From: Verrucomicrobiota bacterium
GTDB lineage: Bacteria > Verrucomicrobiota > Verrucomicrobiia > Chthoniobacterales > Terrimicrobiaceae
DNA length: 64,000 bases
Assembly: GCA_017305195.1 (NCBI GenBank)
Contig: JAFKMU010000041.1
Coordinates: 62,001-126,000, forward strand
Direction: 5' to 3'
A program made the position numbers and the translations under genes. Below are positions 27,634-41,200 of the stretch, one piece after another (the stretch's first letter is position 1; every line of letters begins with the position of its first letter). The notes under the pieces are model-generated. The model was not told the DNA's origin. It ran no database searches and saw only the letters and a list, made by a program, of their open reading frames with translations.

Positions 27634-27700
27634 GAACCTCTTTTTAGGCCATCATTTCGCACGGGCCAAGCCCGTTGGGAGGTGCGTTGTGTCTCACTAT

Positions 27701-27741
27701 TGTGCGCCAAAGTGGCACGAATGTGCGCCAAAGTGGCGCGA
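27701..27741. promoter_or_regulatory. Tandem 20-base operator-like repeats upstream of dnaK
   Basis: Two copies of TGTGCGCCAAAGTGGCRCGA lie at 27701-27720 and 27722-27741, a 21-base period (two helical turns). Each holds an inverted repeat around AAG; the second is perfect over GCGCCA-AAG-TGGCGC. They are about 100 bases upstream of dnaK and within the space divergent from the methyltransferase gene. They are unlike CIRCE (HrcA) and HAIR (HspR) elements. Regulation of dnaK-groES-groEL is the simplest reading; control of the methyltransferase is also possible. Confidence 0.5.
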
Positions 27742-27808
27742 TTTATGGTGTCTGAATAACTTGTGAATTATGTAACATGTTTATTTTAAGGTGGATGTGT
27801 TATTTTGA

Positions 27809-29779
<1,971 letters not shown>

Positions 29780-29794
29780 GTCCGATCATAACCC

Positions 29795-29843
29795 TTTAAC
29801 AAACCCTCCCGCTCCGGGTCTGCCGGGGCGGGATTCTGTTAAA
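29795..29843 (+). promoter_or_regulatory. Intergenic hairpin between dnaK and groES
   Basis: An outer stem TTTAACA/TGTTAAA (29795-29801 with 29837-29843) encloses a ten-pair inner stem CCCGCTCCGG/CCGGGGCGGG (29808-29817 with 29823-29832, one G-T pair). There is no T-run after it, so it is not a standard terminator. It may mark RNA processing, partial attenuation or mRNA stability between the two chaperone systems. Confidence 0.5.
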
Positions 29844-29868
29844 AAACAACCAAAACGAACCTACATAC

Positions 29869-30165
29869 ATGGCTAACGTTAACATCAAACCTCTCGGCGA
29901 CCGCGTGCTCGTGCACCCGCTCGAGGAGAAGGAAGTCAAGAAGGGCGGAATCATCATTCCCGACTCCGCCAAGGAGAAGCCGCAGGAAGGCGAAGTCGTT
30001 GCCCTCGGCACCGGCAAGCGCGACGAAGACGGCAAGCTCGTGGAGTTCACCGTCAAGAAGGGCGACAAGGTCCTCATCTCCAAGTACGGCGGAACCGAAG
30101 TCAAAATCGACGGCGAAAGCTACCTGATCATGCGCGAGGACGACATCCTCGGCATCATTGGCTAA
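29869..30165 (+). CDS. groES: Co-chaperonin GroES (Hsp10)
   Basis: The 98-residue protein is of normal length. It starts [17 protein letters not shown], has the mobile loop [15 protein letters not shown] that docks to GroEL, and the core [14 protein letters not shown]. It forms the heptameric lid of the chaperonin. The gene is 89 bases after dnaK and 39 bases before groEL, with strongly biased codons like its neighbours. Confidence 0.98.
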   Translation: MANVNIKPLGDRVLVHPLEEKEVKKGGIIIPDSAKEKPQEGEVVALGTGKRDEDGKLVEFTVKKGDKVLISKYGGTEVKIDGESYLIMREDDILGIIG

Positions 30166-30177
30166 GCCTCACAATAA

Positions 30178-31842
<1,665 letters not shown>

Positions 31843-31878
31843 GTCCGGCGCCTCGCTCTTAAGCGAAAACCTAACAGG

Positions 31879-31911
31879 CAGCCCCGAGGCAACTCGGGGC
31901 TGTTTTGTTTT
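31879..31911 (+). terminator. Intrinsic terminator after groEL
   Basis: CAGCCCCGAG pairs with CTCGGGGCTG around a GCAA tetraloop and is followed by TTTTGTTTT. This is a textbook rho-independent terminator 36 bases after the groEL stop. It ends before the convergent LysR gene. Confidence 0.93.
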
Positions 31912-31927
31912 CCGGGAGGATCAGAAA

Positions 31928-32809
31928 TTACGGCGCAGGCGACGAATGCTTGCGTACCAGGTCCACCCAGTTCTGCGCCTGGCGGGAGAGGGGAGAGCCC
32001 TGCCGCCAGATCAGCCCCAGCCGCCAGAGAAGGTCGCTATCCTCGATCAGCACGGCTTTCACGCCGCCATGCGACGTCGCGATGATGCGCGGGAGCAGGG
32101 CAATACCCAAACCCGCCGCGACGAGCGCGATGATGAACTCGGCCTGCGAACTCCGCGCGACCTCGTGCAGCTCGATGCCTTTTTTCCGGCAGGCGGAGGC
32201 AATGATGGCATTCAGGGCAAATCCACGCTCAAAGAGGATGCACGGGTTCCCATCCAGCTCGAAGAACTCGATGCTTTTGCGTCCCCAAAGCGGATGCCCG
32301 GCAGGAAGCAGCGCCATCATGGGTTCCTCCCGCACCGGCTGCCACGCGAAGGACTCGGGGGCGGGAAGCAGCGTCCCGCCCACCTCGATCTCGCCGGACT
32401 GCACCGCGCTTTCCAGCCGGTTGCTGCCCTCTTCCAGCAAATCGATACGGATGCCGGGGTGCAATTTCCGGTACTTGGCAATCAGCGGGGCAAAAATCGT
32501 CGCGCTGCCGAGCGGCGGCACTCCGATGCGCAGGGACCCGATCTCCAGGCCGCGCCGGGCGGCGAGATCGCTTTCCAGCCGTTCCTGCTCGGCCAGCATG
32601 GTGCGGGCGCGCTGCAGCACGGCCTCGCCGGTATCCGTCGGCTTGATGCCATGGGGCAGACGATCCAGCAGAGGCATTCCGCAATCATGTTCCAGTTGCT
32701 GGATGACCTTGCTTACTGTGGATTGCGTACTGCCCAGGGTCTTGGCGGCGGCGGAAAATCCGCCTTGTTTCACCACCTCGGCAAAGATTCTCAGGTGGCG
32801 CAATTCCAT
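31928..32809 (-). CDS. LysR-family regulator, likely of the divergent lrgAB genes
   Basis: The 293-residue protein has the LysR helix-turn-helix (LRHLRIFAEVVKQGGFSAAA, TQSTVSKVIQQLE) and the effector domain from about residue 92 (LRIGVPPLGSATIFAPLI). The layout matches CynR/CidR-type regulators. It is divergent from lrgA with a 67-base space full of ATTCC/GGAAT half-sites. CidR proteins activate cidAB in response to acetate or pyruvate overflow; a like role is plausible here but not shown. Confidence 0.9.
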   Translation of the reverse strand: MELRHLRIFAEVVKQGGFSAAAKTLGSTQSTVSKVIQQLEHDCGMPLLDRLPHGIKPTDTGEAVLQRARTMLAEQERLESDLAARRGLEIGSLRIGVPPLGSATIFAPLIAKYRKLHPGIRIDLLEEGSNRLESAVQSGEIEVGGTLLPAPESFAWQPVREEPMMALLPAGHPLWGRKSIEFFELDGNPCILFERGFALNAIIASACRKKGIELHEVARSSQAEFIIALVAAGLGIALLPRIIATSHGGVKAVLIEDSDLLWRLGLIWRQGSPLSRQAQNWVDLVRKHSSPAP

Positions 32810-32840
32810 GATATTCCTATATGGAATAATGGATATTCCA
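32803..32840. promoter_or_regulatory. LysR-type binding region with ATTCC/GGAAT repeats
   Basis: ATTCCTATATGGAAT at 32813-32827 is a perfect 5-5-5 palindrome with the T-N11-A shape of LysR sites. A second short palindrome, TGGATATTCCA, is at 32830-32840, and a further ATTCC at 32803 touches the LysR start codon. The set covers the divergent promoter region between the LysR gene and lrgA. Confidence 0.6.
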
Positions 32841-32876
32841 TCAATTCATTTTTTGAATAACAGGGAATAGGGCAAA

Positions 32877-33299
32877 ATGACCGACGTCATGAATCTCGCG
32901 ATTTCGAAGGCCTGCCGCACAGCCCGCTGGCATCTCAGCCGGAACTGGTGGCTGCAGGCTGTGCTCTTCATCGCCATCTGGGCGCTCGGAGAGGCGGTGG
33001 TCCGGCAGTTTTCCCTCCCGATTCCCGGCAGTGTGCTGGGCATGGGGGCTCTGCTGGCGGCGCTGGAATTTCGCTGGATCTCGGTGCGCTGGTTTCGCCG
33101 TGGAGCGCGCGGATTGCTGGCTCACCTTTTGCTTTTCCTGACTCCGGCCATGCTGGCGGTGGTGAATCATCGCGAACTCATCAGTCTGACCGGGCTGAAG
33201 CTCATTATCGCCGTGCTGATTGGCACCCCCCTCGTCATGATCGGTACCGCCGTCGTGGTGGAGATCGGGTTCCGCCTGCAGCCGAGCCGTGAGCACTGA
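32877..33299 (+). CDS. LrgA/CidA-family holin-like membrane protein
   Basis: The 140-residue protein has four hydrophobic helices. It carries the CidA/LrgA signature LPIPGSVLGMG (near residues 48-58), then LLFLTPAMLAVVNH. These proteins resemble holins and work with LrgB/CidB in murein hydrolase control, overflow metabolism and three-carbon-acid export. The next gene overlaps by eleven bases. Expression is probably controlled by the divergent LysR protein. Confidence 0.9.
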   Translation: MTDVMNLAISKACRTARWHLSRNWWLQAVLFIAIWALGEAVVRQFSLPIPGSVLGMGALLAALEFRWISVRWFRRGARGLLAHLLLFLTPAMLAVVNHRELISLTGLKLIIAVLIGTPLVMIGTAVVVEIGFRLQPSREH

Positions 33300-33978
33300 G
33301 TTCCAGGCTGTTCTTTGGGCGGCGGTCACCCTCGGGGTCTATATCGCCGCCTCACGCCTGTACCGCTCCTGCCGTGTCTGGTGGCTGTCGCCCCTTCTCG
33401 TGACCTGGGTTCTCTGCGGGGTGCTGATCGTCGTTTTTCACACCGCCTATCGCGATTATCTGCGTGGCACGAGCTGGCTGGTTTCCCTCATCGGACCGAC
33501 CACCGTGGCGTTCGCCATCCCTGTCCATGAAAACCGCGCCCTGATCCGCAAACACTGGGTGCTGCTCCTTATCGGCACGGTGGCTGGCAGCGTGATTTCC
33601 TTTGGCTCAGCCTGGGCGCTGGCGTGGCTGTTTCACCTCTCGCCCGAGATGCAGGCGAGCCTGCTGCCGCGTTCGATCACCACGCCATTCGCCATCACGG
33701 TTTCACAGAACCTCGGCGGCCTGCCGGAACTCACGGCGGCCTTCACCGCCATCACCGGCCTTTTTGGCGCGGCCATCGGTGAAGGGGTGATGAGCTGGCT
33801 CCCGCTGCGTTCCTCCTTTGCCCGGGGCGCCTTCTTCGGCATGGGCGCTCACGGAGCAGGCGTGGCCAAGGCCCGCGAAATCGGCGAAGAGGAGGGCGCG
33901 GTCGCAGGCCTCATCATGGTCTTTGCGGGTTTGCTCAACGTGCTCGCGGTCGTGGTCTTCGTTCACTTCCGCGGTTAG
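33289..33978 (+). CDS. LrgB/CidB-family membrane protein
   Basis: The 229-residue protein starts with GTG inside the end of the lrgA-like gene. It carries the LrgB signatures LIGPTTVAFAIP, LLPRSITTPFAI and FFGMGAHGAGVAKA, and about six transmembrane helices. It is the partner of the LrgA/CidA-like protein in the inner membrane. It ends eight bases before the convergent lon stop. Confidence 0.93.
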   Translation: MSTEFQAVLWAAVTLGVYIAASRLYRSCRVWWLSPLLVTWVLCGVLIVVFHTAYRDYLRGTSWLVSLIGPTTVAFAIPVHENRALIRKHWVLLLIGTVAGSVISFGSAWALAWLFHLSPEMQASLLPRSITTPFAITVSQNLGGLPELTAAFTAITGLFGAAIGEGVMSWLPLRSSFARGAFFGMGAHGAGVAKAREIGEEEGAVAGLIMVFAGLLNVLAVVVFVHFRG

Positions 33979-33986
33979 TCGCAGAA

Positions 33987-36398
33987 CTATTGTAGCGCGC
34001 CTTCCAGCACCTGGTCGACGGTCGAGACGGGGACGAACTCGATTGCCTCGCGCACTTCCTCGGGAATGTCGGGCAGGTCCTTGCGGTTCAGCTCCGGGAT
34101 AAGCACTCGCTTGATGCCCGCCCGCAGCGCCGCGAGGCTCTTTTCCTTCAGGCCACCGATCGGCAATACCAGACCGCGCAAGGTCACCTCGCCGGTCATG
34201 GCGACATCGGAGCGCACAGGCTTGTCGAGAAACAGCGAGGCAATGGCGGTAAACATCGCGATACCCGCCGAGGGGCCATCCTTCGGCACCGCCCCGGCCG
34301 GGACGTGCACGTGGATGTCGTTCTCCTGGAAAAGCGCCGGATTGATCCCGAGCTGGGCCGCCCGCGAACGCACCAGACTCAGCGCGGCCTGCACGGATTC
34401 CTTCATCACCTCACCGATCTGGCCGGTGAGCGTCACGCCGCCGCGTCCGGGGAACTTTGCCGCCTCGATATACAGCACCTCGCCGCCCACCGGGGTATAG
34501 GCTAGTCCCGTGACCACGCCAGGCGCGTTGGTTTTCAGGTGCTCCTCGCGGACGAAGCGCGGCGGCCCGAGCAGCTCCTGCACGAGTTCCGGTGTGATCG
34601 TAATGCGATCCTGCCTGCCGCGCGCCACCTCCGCAGCCACAGCCCGGCAGACCGAGCCGACCTGCCGCTCAAGGTCGCGAACGCCCGCCTCGCGGGTGTA
34701 GTTGTCGATGATGAAGGCGAGAGCGGCGTCCTCCCAGGTGCATTGCTCAGCCGTGAGGCCGTTTTCCTCCAACTGGCGGCGCACGAGGTATTTGGCGGCG
34801 ATGTTCTGTTTCTCGCGAGCCGTGTAGCCGGGGATCTCGATCGTCTCCATGCGATCCCGCAGCGGAGCGGGGATGCCCTCCACATAGTTCGCCGTGGCGA
34901 TGAAAATCACCTGCGAGAGGTCAAAGGGCACATCGAGATACCGGTCCACGAAGGCGTGGTTCTGGCGCGGATCGAGCACCTCCAGCAACGCGCTGGCCGG
35001 GTCGCCGCGGAAATCCGTGCCGACCTTGTCGAGTTCGTCGAGCATGATCACCGGATTGCGGGTGCCCGCGCGGCGAAGCTCCTGAATGATGCGCCCCGGC
35101 ATCGACCCGATGTAGGTGCGGCGATGGCCGCGAATCTCCGCCTCGTCGCGGATGCCGCCCAGGCTGATGCGGACAAACTTCCGCCCGAGCGCGTCGGCGA
35201 TGGACTGGCCGAGGCTGGTCTTGCCTACGCCCGGAGGCCCGAGGAAGCACAGGATCGGCCCGCGTCCCGTCGGGTTGAGCTTGCGCACGGCGAGGTACTC
35301 GACGATGCGGCGCTTGACCTTGGTCAGGCCAAAGTGGTCGCGATCCAGGATCTCCTGCGCCCGATTCAGGTCCAGGTTGTCCTCGCTGAACTTGCTCCAG
35401 GGCAACTCCGCCACGGTTTCGAGGTAGCTCACGATCACGGAAAACTCCGGGCTGGCGTTCGGGATCGACGAGAGCCGCTTCAACTCGCGATCGGTCTGTT
35501 CCTTGACCTCGGCGGGCAGGTTGGCCGCGTCGAGTTTCTGGCGGAGTTCATCGGTCTGCTCCTGGGCGCCGGTCTCGTCCTCGCCGAGTTCGCGCTGGAT
35601 GGCCCGGACCTGTTCGCGCAGGTAGGCGCGACGCTGGGCGTCGGTGAATTGCGCCTGCACGTCCTGATGGAGGCGCTGCTGGATGCGGGCGATTTCCATC
35701 TGGGCGGAGAGGCCGCTTTGCACGGCGGCTATACGCTTTTTGACATCGAGCTCCTCAAGGAGGGCTTGCTTGGCCGGGAGGTCGAGAGTGAGGTTGACGC
35801 TGAGAAAGTCGGCCAGCGTGCCCGGGTCCGTGATGCTCTGGAGGATTTGCCTGAGCTGATCCGGGGATTCCGGATTCAGGCCGAGTAATTCCAGTCCAGT
35901 CTGCCTCAGGTTGTTGGCGGCGGCCTCGGCCTCCTTGTCTCCGGCGGCGGGAGCGATGGAGTCCAGCAACTGCACCTCGGCGCGCAGATAGGGAAAGGTC
36001 TGCACGTATTTGCGCACGGCGAATCGCTGCAGCCCCTGGACGATGACGATGGCCGACTGCTCGCTCTGGCGGATGTATTTGAGCACCTGTACGACCGTGC
36101 CGACGCCGTAGATCTCGGCCGGACCCGGTTCGACGGTTTGCTCGCTTCGCTGGGCGATGACGCCGAGGAGCTTGGACTCGGGCAGGGTCTCGTCGAGCAT
36201 CTTGAGCGTAGCGGACCGCTCGATGGTGAGCGGCATGACTGCTCCCGGGAAAAATACCCCGCCGCGCAGCGGCAGGAGTGAAAGCGTGTCCGGGATGGCG
36301 GGTTTGCCGGTATTCACACCGTTGCCGGTTCCCGGCTCCTGCCCGGAGGGCTGGTCGCCCGCAGACGACAAAAGATCAAGGGAAGGGTGCGCGCTCAT
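33987..36398 (-). CDS. lon: ATP-dependent protease Lon
   Basis: The start at 36398 ([10 protein letters not shown]) overlaps the hsp20 stop (ATGA) and gives 803 residues, a normal length; the longer frame upstream lies inside hsp20. The N-terminal LAN domain begins at [13 protein letters not shown]. The AAA+ domain has Walker A GPPGVGKT (387-394) and Walker [10 protein letters not shown]. The proteolytic domain has the Ser710-Lys753 dyad in KDGPSAG and IGGLKEK. Lon degrades misfolded and regulatory proteins in the cytoplasm. Coupling to a small heat-shock protein suggests joint stress expression. Confidence 0.97.
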   Translation of the reverse strand: MSAHPSLDLLSSAGDQPSGQEPGTGNGVNTGKPAIPDTLSLLPLRGGVFFPGAVMPLTIERSATLKMLDETLPESKLLGVIAQRSEQTVEPGPAEIYGVGTVVQVLKYIRQSEQSAIVIVQGLQRFAVRKYVQTFPYLRAEVQLLDSIAPAAGDKEAEAAANNLRQTGLELLGLNPESPDQLRQILQSITDPGTLADFLSVNLTLDLPAKQALLEELDVKKRIAAVQSGLSAQMEIARIQQRLHQDVQAQFTDAQRRAYLREQVRAIQRELGEDETGAQEQTDELRQKLDAANLPAEVKEQTDRELKRLSSIPNASPEFSVIVSYLETVAELPWSKFSEDNLDLNRAQEILDRDHFGLTKVKRRIVEYLAVRKLNPTGRGPILCFLGPPGVGKTSLGQSIADALGRKFVRISLGGIRDEAEIRGHRRTYIGSMPGRIIQELRRAGTRNPVIMLDELDKVGTDFRGDPASALLEVLDPRQNHAFVDRYLDVPFDLSQVIFIATANYVEGIPAPLRDRMETIEIPGYTAREKQNIAAKYLVRRQLEENGLTAEQCTWEDAALAFIIDNYTREAGVRDLERQVGSVCRAVAAEVARGRQDRITITPELVQELLGPPRFVREEHLKTNAPGVVTGLAYTPVGGEVLYIEAAKFPGRGGVTLTGQIGEVMKESVQAALSLVRSRAAQLGINPALFQENDIHVHVPAGAVPKDGPSAGIAMFTAIASLFLDKPVRSDVAMTGEVTLRGLVLPIGGLKEKSLAALRAGIKRVLIPELNRKDLPDIPEEVREAIEFVPVSTVDQVLEGALQ

Positions 36399-36799
36399 GA
36401 CAGGGGAAGGTCGATCCAGAGGAGTCCGTTCTTTTGTTCCGCCGTCACGCGGCTGACGTCGACCCCGGAGGGCAGGAGGACATCGCGTTCGAACGGCCCA
36501 TAATCGATCTCCATCGCCAGTACCTGCACCGCCCTGCCATGAGGCGCTCCGGGCTCCGGCAGGGAGCGGCGGCCCCGGATGCGCAGCCGGCCGGGCTCGA
36601 TGGTCAGGTCGATCTCCGACTTGTCCACCCCGGCCAGGTCGACACAGATGCGGACGCACTTGTCGCACCGGTAGGCGTTGACCGCAGGCTGCCAGGCGGC
36701 AAAGTGCGGGATGTGGGAAAAGGTGGCGAGATGACGCGAGGCCGCGTCGAGGAGCTGGCCGTGCAGCCAGCGAAGCTTCAGGCTATTCAGATCGCCCAT
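36395..36799 (-). CDS. Hsp20/alpha-crystallin small heat-shock protein
   Basis: The 134-residue protein is a compact alpha-crystallin domain: [27 protein letters not shown], then [15 protein letters not shown] and GLLWIDLPL. These fit the Hsp20 beta-sandwich. The canonical A-x-x-x-n-G-v-L is altered to [11 protein letters not shown], and the C-terminal I-x-I/V extension is lacking, so oligomer size may be small. It holds unfolding proteins under stress. It overlaps lon by four bases and is the first gene of that pair. Confidence 0.92.
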   Translation of the reverse strand: MGDLNSLKLRWLHGQLLDAASRHLATFSHIPHFAAWQPAVNAYRCDKCVRICVDLAGVDKSEIDLTIEPGRLRIRGRRSLPEPGAPHGRAVQVLAMEIDYGPFERDVLLPSGVDVSRVTAEQKNGLLWIDLPLS

Positions 36800-36914
36800 G
36801 TCCTACTCATAACCGGATACCGCCGCGTTCTCAAGTCGGCGAGTCCATCTGCCCGGGCATTTGCACGAAAAGCATTGCGACACCGGACTTGAATCGTTAC
36901 GTTTGCCTATTCCA

Positions 36915-38192
36915 ATGGCAGGCCAGATACCCCCGGTTCTTCAAAAGTTTATCGACAAGTTCAGCAACTCGCGGGACTTTGCGATTTCGTTCACCTTGCA
37001 CGTGATTCTGGTCGCGGTTTTTGGCGGCACCGTGCTTTTCAAGGCCGTCCAGGAGCCTCCGGATTTCGAAGGCGAGAGCGGCGGCTTTGTGCAGGCGTCG
37101 GATTCCCAGAATCTCCCGCCCCCACAGCAGGTGCAGCAACAGCAGCAGACTTTCAACGTCACGACCGTGGCCACGCCCACCTCGTCCACGCTGAACACCA
37201 TCACCACCACGGCGGTCAATCCGCTCAATTTCTCGATGGCTCCCACGGTTGTCGCTCCGGTGACCACTCCCACCAACGCTCCGAGCGCCCCGGCTCCGGC
37301 CCCGGCCCCGGCGGGTGGCGCGGAGGGAATGCCCACGGCGGTTGCCTCCCAGATCAAGGCCTTCACGGGCGGCTGGGGCAAGGGTTCCGGCACGGGCACG
37401 GGTACCCGCAGCCGGGAATTCGAGTTCACGGCTTACATCGGCCAGTATAACGGCGGTAACTGGAACTCCACCATTCGCGTCAGCGGCGGCAAGATCGAGA
37501 CCGGCAGCCTGCCGAATCTCCTCTACTTGATGAGCTTCTGGTCCAAGGACAAGATCAAGACGAACTACAAGAACGTCAAAGCCATCAAGCTCGACAGCGA
37601 CGAGATCTTTGCCGTCAAGCCGCCGTTCATCTTCCTCACCGGCACTCGCGATTTTGTGCTGACCCCGAAGGAAGTGGAAAATCTCCAGAAGTACGTTCGC
37701 ATGGGCGGCTGTGTCTGGGGCGACAGCTCGGTGCCGGGCCTCCGCTCGCGCTTTGACATCGCCTTCCGCCGCGAGATGAAGCGCGTGATTCCCGACGTGG
37801 ACAAGGATTTCGAGCCTCTCCCGTCGACGCACCCGATCTTTACCCAGAACCCGTACTTCCCCGAGGTGAAGGACGTGCCGCCCGGCCTGAACTTCTACTC
37901 CCTGCCGGTTTACGCGATGAAGATTTATGGCGAGATCGCCATCATCTACACTGCCAACGACTACGGCGATATGTGGCAGATCGGTCTGGACGAGAACGGA
38001 AAGATCGACTTCCGCAGAAACGCAGGCGGGCTTTACGTCGCCCTCAACCCGGCGATATGGGATCAGCGCGAGGTGTATATCCGCAACCTGACGGTGGACG
38101 CTCTGACCCAAACCTACAAGTTTGGCACGAATCTCGTCATTCACCTGCTCACCCGCTGGGAAAGCAAGGTGCGCACGGCTCCGACGCTTTAA
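36915..38192 (+). CDS. DUF4159 protein with TonB-like N-terminal anchor (paralogue 1)
   Basis: I choose the ATG at 36915 (MAGQIPPVLQKFID) over an open frame from 36861. The 425-residue protein has a short cytoplasmic start, one transmembrane helix (FTLHVILVAVFGGTVLF), a Pro/Gln/Thr-rich linker as in TonB-like proteins, and a C-terminal DUF4159 domain from about residue 190. Conserved blocks include FTAYIGQYNGGNWNST, GSLPNLLYLM, PPFIFLTGTRDF, GGCVWGDSS and YTANDYGDMW. DUF4159 resembles glutamine-amidotransferase-like/ThuA folds, and its function is not known. A close paralogue is at 47010-48275. A terminator follows at 38216-38250. Confidence 0.9.
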   Translation: MAGQIPPVLQKFIDKFSNSRDFAISFTLHVILVAVFGGTVLFKAVQEPPDFEGESGGFVQASDSQNLPPPQQVQQQQQTFNVTTVATPTSSTLNTITTTAVNPLNFSMAPTVVAPVTTPTNAPSAPAPAPAPAGGAEGMPTAVASQIKAFTGGWGKGSGTGTGTRSREFEFTAYIGQYNGGNWNSTIRVSGGKIETGSLPNLLYLMSFWSKDKIKTNYKNVKAIKLDSDEIFAVKPPFIFLTGTRDFVLTPKEVENLQKYVRMGGCVWGDSSVPGLRSRFDIAFRREMKRVIPDVDKDFEPLPSTHPIFTQNPYFPEVKDVPPGLNFYSLPVYAMKIYGEIAIIYTANDYGDMWQIGLDENGKIDFRRNAGGLYVALNPAIWDQREVYIRNLTVDALTQTYKFGTNLVIHLLTRWESKVRTAPTL

Positions 38193-38215
38193 GCTGGTTC
38201 TGCTCGTTTTTTTAA

Positions 38216-38250
38216 GGCTGTGGTGATCGTCAGACCGCCACAGCCTTTTT
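38216..38250 (+). terminator. Intrinsic terminator after DUF4159 paralogue 1
   Basis: GGCTGTGG (38216-38223) pairs with CCACAGCC (38238-38245), followed by TTTTT. The 3' arm lies within the last codons of the convergent uvrA gene. It serves the plus strand; on the minus strand the hairpin is followed by A residues and is not a terminator. Confidence 0.75.
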
Positions 38251-41200
38251 CTTTGCCTTCGCCGGGGGTTTTGCCGCCGCGCCCTGGGCCAGGGCTTCCC
38301 TGATGAAGGGGGCGGTGCGGCTTTCCTTGCTGTGGGAAACTTCCTCAGGCGTGCCTGTCGCGATGACCTTGCCGCCCCTTGCACCCGCCTCGGGGCCGAC
38401 ATCGACGACATAATCGGCCTCGGCGATGACATCGAGGTGATGCTCGATGACGATGACGGTGCCGCCTTCGTCCACCAGGCGATGGAGCACCTGGATGAGC
38501 TGGATGACATCGTGGGCATGGAGGCCGATGGTCGGCTCCTCCAGGATGTAGAGGGTCGATTTGCCCCGTCGGGCGGTCTTGATCTCTTCGGCGCTGGACG
38601 TCGCGCGTCGGGTGAGCTGGGTGACGAGCTTGATGCGCTGAGCCTCTCCGCCGCTCAGGGTGGGCGAGGGCTGGCCAAGCTTCAGATACCCCAGGCCGGT
38701 CTCGTTAAGCAGGTTCAGTGCGCGCCGGATTTTCGGATGCGTCGCGAAGAACTCCGCCGCCTGCTCGACGGTCATTTCCATGACATCGCCGATGGACTTG
38801 CCATTGTACTCGATTTCCAGCGTGGCGGAGTTGTACCTCTTGCCGAGACACTCCTGGCACGGCATGTAGGCCGCCGGGAGGAAGTTCATCTCGAGCTTGA
38901 TCACGCCCTGCCCCTGGCAGGCTTCGCAGCGACCGCCCTCGGTATTGAAGGAAAACCGGCTGGCGGAATATCCGCGCATGCGGGAGGCGGGGAGATTCGC
39001 GTACAGGCTGCGGATTTCGTCGAATACCTTGATATAGGTCGCAGGCGTGGAGCGCGAACTCTTGCCGATGGGCGACTGATCCACCTCGAGAACCGCGCCG
39101 AGTTCGTTGCATCCCGTGATGGAGCCCCATGGCTGGTCGAGCGGGAGCTTGCGTCGCGAGGAACGCGAGAGCGCGTCCTTGACCGCAGGCAATACGATCC
39201 CGCGCACCAGCGTGCTTTTTCCCGAGCCGGAAATGCCGGAGACGACGGAGAGGCGGTTGAGCGGGAATTTCACGCTCACGTCCTTGAGATTGTGCAGGTT
39301 GCCGCCGCGGAGTTCGACCCAGCCGGGAGCGACATCGAGAGGACGGCGCTCGCCGCGCGAGGGATGCTGCATCGGCTCGCGCAGTGTCTGGCCCGTCAGG
39401 GAGTGCTTGTCGGCGAGGATCGTCTTGAGCGGGCCTGCCGCCACGATTTCTCCGCCGCGACTGCCCGCGCGCGGACCCAGGTCGATAATGTGGTCGGCGC
39501 GACGCATGGTTTCCTCGTCGTGTTCGACGATCACGAGGGAGTTCCCGTTTTCCGCCAGCGCCTCCAGCGCATCGAGCAGGCGCGAGTTGTCCCGGGCATG
39601 CAGGCCGATGGTGGGTTCGTCGAGGACGTAGAGTACGCCGCGCAGGTTGGACCCGAGCTGGGCCGCGAGACGGATGCGTTGCGATTCGCCGCCGCTCAGG
39701 GTATTGGCGGCTCGGTCGAGCGTGAGGTAATCCAGGCCGACCTGGCTGAGGAATTTCAGGCGCTGGGAAATCTCGGCCAGGATGTCGTGGGAGATTTGCT
39801 CGGCGGAGCCTCGGAATTTGAATTTTCCGACCAATCCCAGAGCGTCCGTTGCCGAGGAGCCGGTGATGCCTTCGATGGTGTGGCCTTGCAGATGAACCGC
39901 GCGAGCGACCTCGTTGAGCCTGGTGCCCTGACAGATCGGGCAGGGGCGCGCCTCGGTTTCCTCGAGATTTTCATGGCTGCGTTCCTCGGCGAGTTCGGCC
40001 TCCAGCTCGGAATCAAACTCCTTCTTGGAATACGACTCCCAGACCACGCCGAATCCCCGGCAGTGCGTACACCAGCCGTGCGGCGAGTTGAAGGAAAACA
40101 GCCTCGGGTCGAGCGGCTCAAAGGCGCGCGCGCACGACGGGCAGTTCATCTCGGAGCTGAGGATGTGGTACTCGCCCTTGGAATCGCGGATGCGCGCCGA
40201 ACCCTTGCCAAATTCGATGGCGCGCCGGACGACCGCGGGAATCTCCGAGGCATTCGAGGAATCCACCTCGCCGACCAATGCGTCGATGGTGTGTTCCTTG
40301 AAGCGCTCGAGCTTGTTGAAATTTGCCACCCGCACGAGCTTCCCGTCGACGAGCAGGGTGTCGATGCCCTGCCGCTCGGCCCAGAGGGCGATCTTGGAGT
40401 GAAAGCCTTTGCGCGCCTTGATCAGCGGGGCGAAGACCAGCGTTTTGCCTTTTTTGGCAAAGCCCTGCACCGTGGTGACGATGGCCGAGAGCGTCTGCTT
40501 TTCCACCGGCACATGGCAGTCCGGACAATGCTGGGTGCCGAGCTTGGCGAAGAGGAGGCGGAGAAAGTGATAGATCTCGGTGACCGTGGCCACGGTCGAC
40601 TTGCCGCCGCCGCGTGTCACGCGCTGCTCGATGGCCACGCTCGGGGGGAGCCCCTCGATGGAATCCACGTCGGGTTTCTCCATCTGCTCGACGAACTGCC
40701 GGGCATAGGCCGACATGCTGTCGAGGAAGCGTCGCTGGCCCTCGGCAAAGAGGATGTCAAAGGCGAGGGTGGATTTTCCTGATCCGCTCAGGCCGGTCAC
40801 GACGACGATCTTCTCGCGTGGAATCTCGATGGTGATGTTCTTGAGGTTGTGCTCGCGGGCGCCCTGCACGCGGATGACATCGAGCGCCTTCTTCGGTGCG
40901 GAGGCTCGCGCGGCGGCACCCTTCGGGTTGCGCTTGCCGCTGAGCATCGTGGCAAGGAAGCGCCCGGTGTGGGACTCTGCGCATTTCGCCACATCCTCGG
41001 GCGTTCCGGCTGCGACGAGCTTGCCGCCCTGGTCGCCTGCCTCGGGGCCGAGATCGACCACCCAGTCGGCGGATTTGATGACCTCCAGGTTGTGCTCGAT
41101 CACGATCACGCTGTCGCCCTGGTCGACCAGGCGCTGGAAGACGCGGAGCAACTGCGCCACGTCGTCGAAATGCAATCCCGTCGTCGGTTCGTCAAAAATC

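Noticed and set aside
27712..27727. Sigma-54 promoter resembling TGGCAC-N5-TTGCA upstream of dnaK
   Set aside because: TGGCACGAATGTGC has the GG and GC elements one base too close, and sigma-54 spacing is strict. The match is better explained by the tandem palindromic repeat.
36399..36668. N-terminal extension of Lon by 90 residues
   Set aside because: It is out-of-frame sequence of hsp20. The ATG overlapping the hsp20 stop gives a normal Lon N-terminus.
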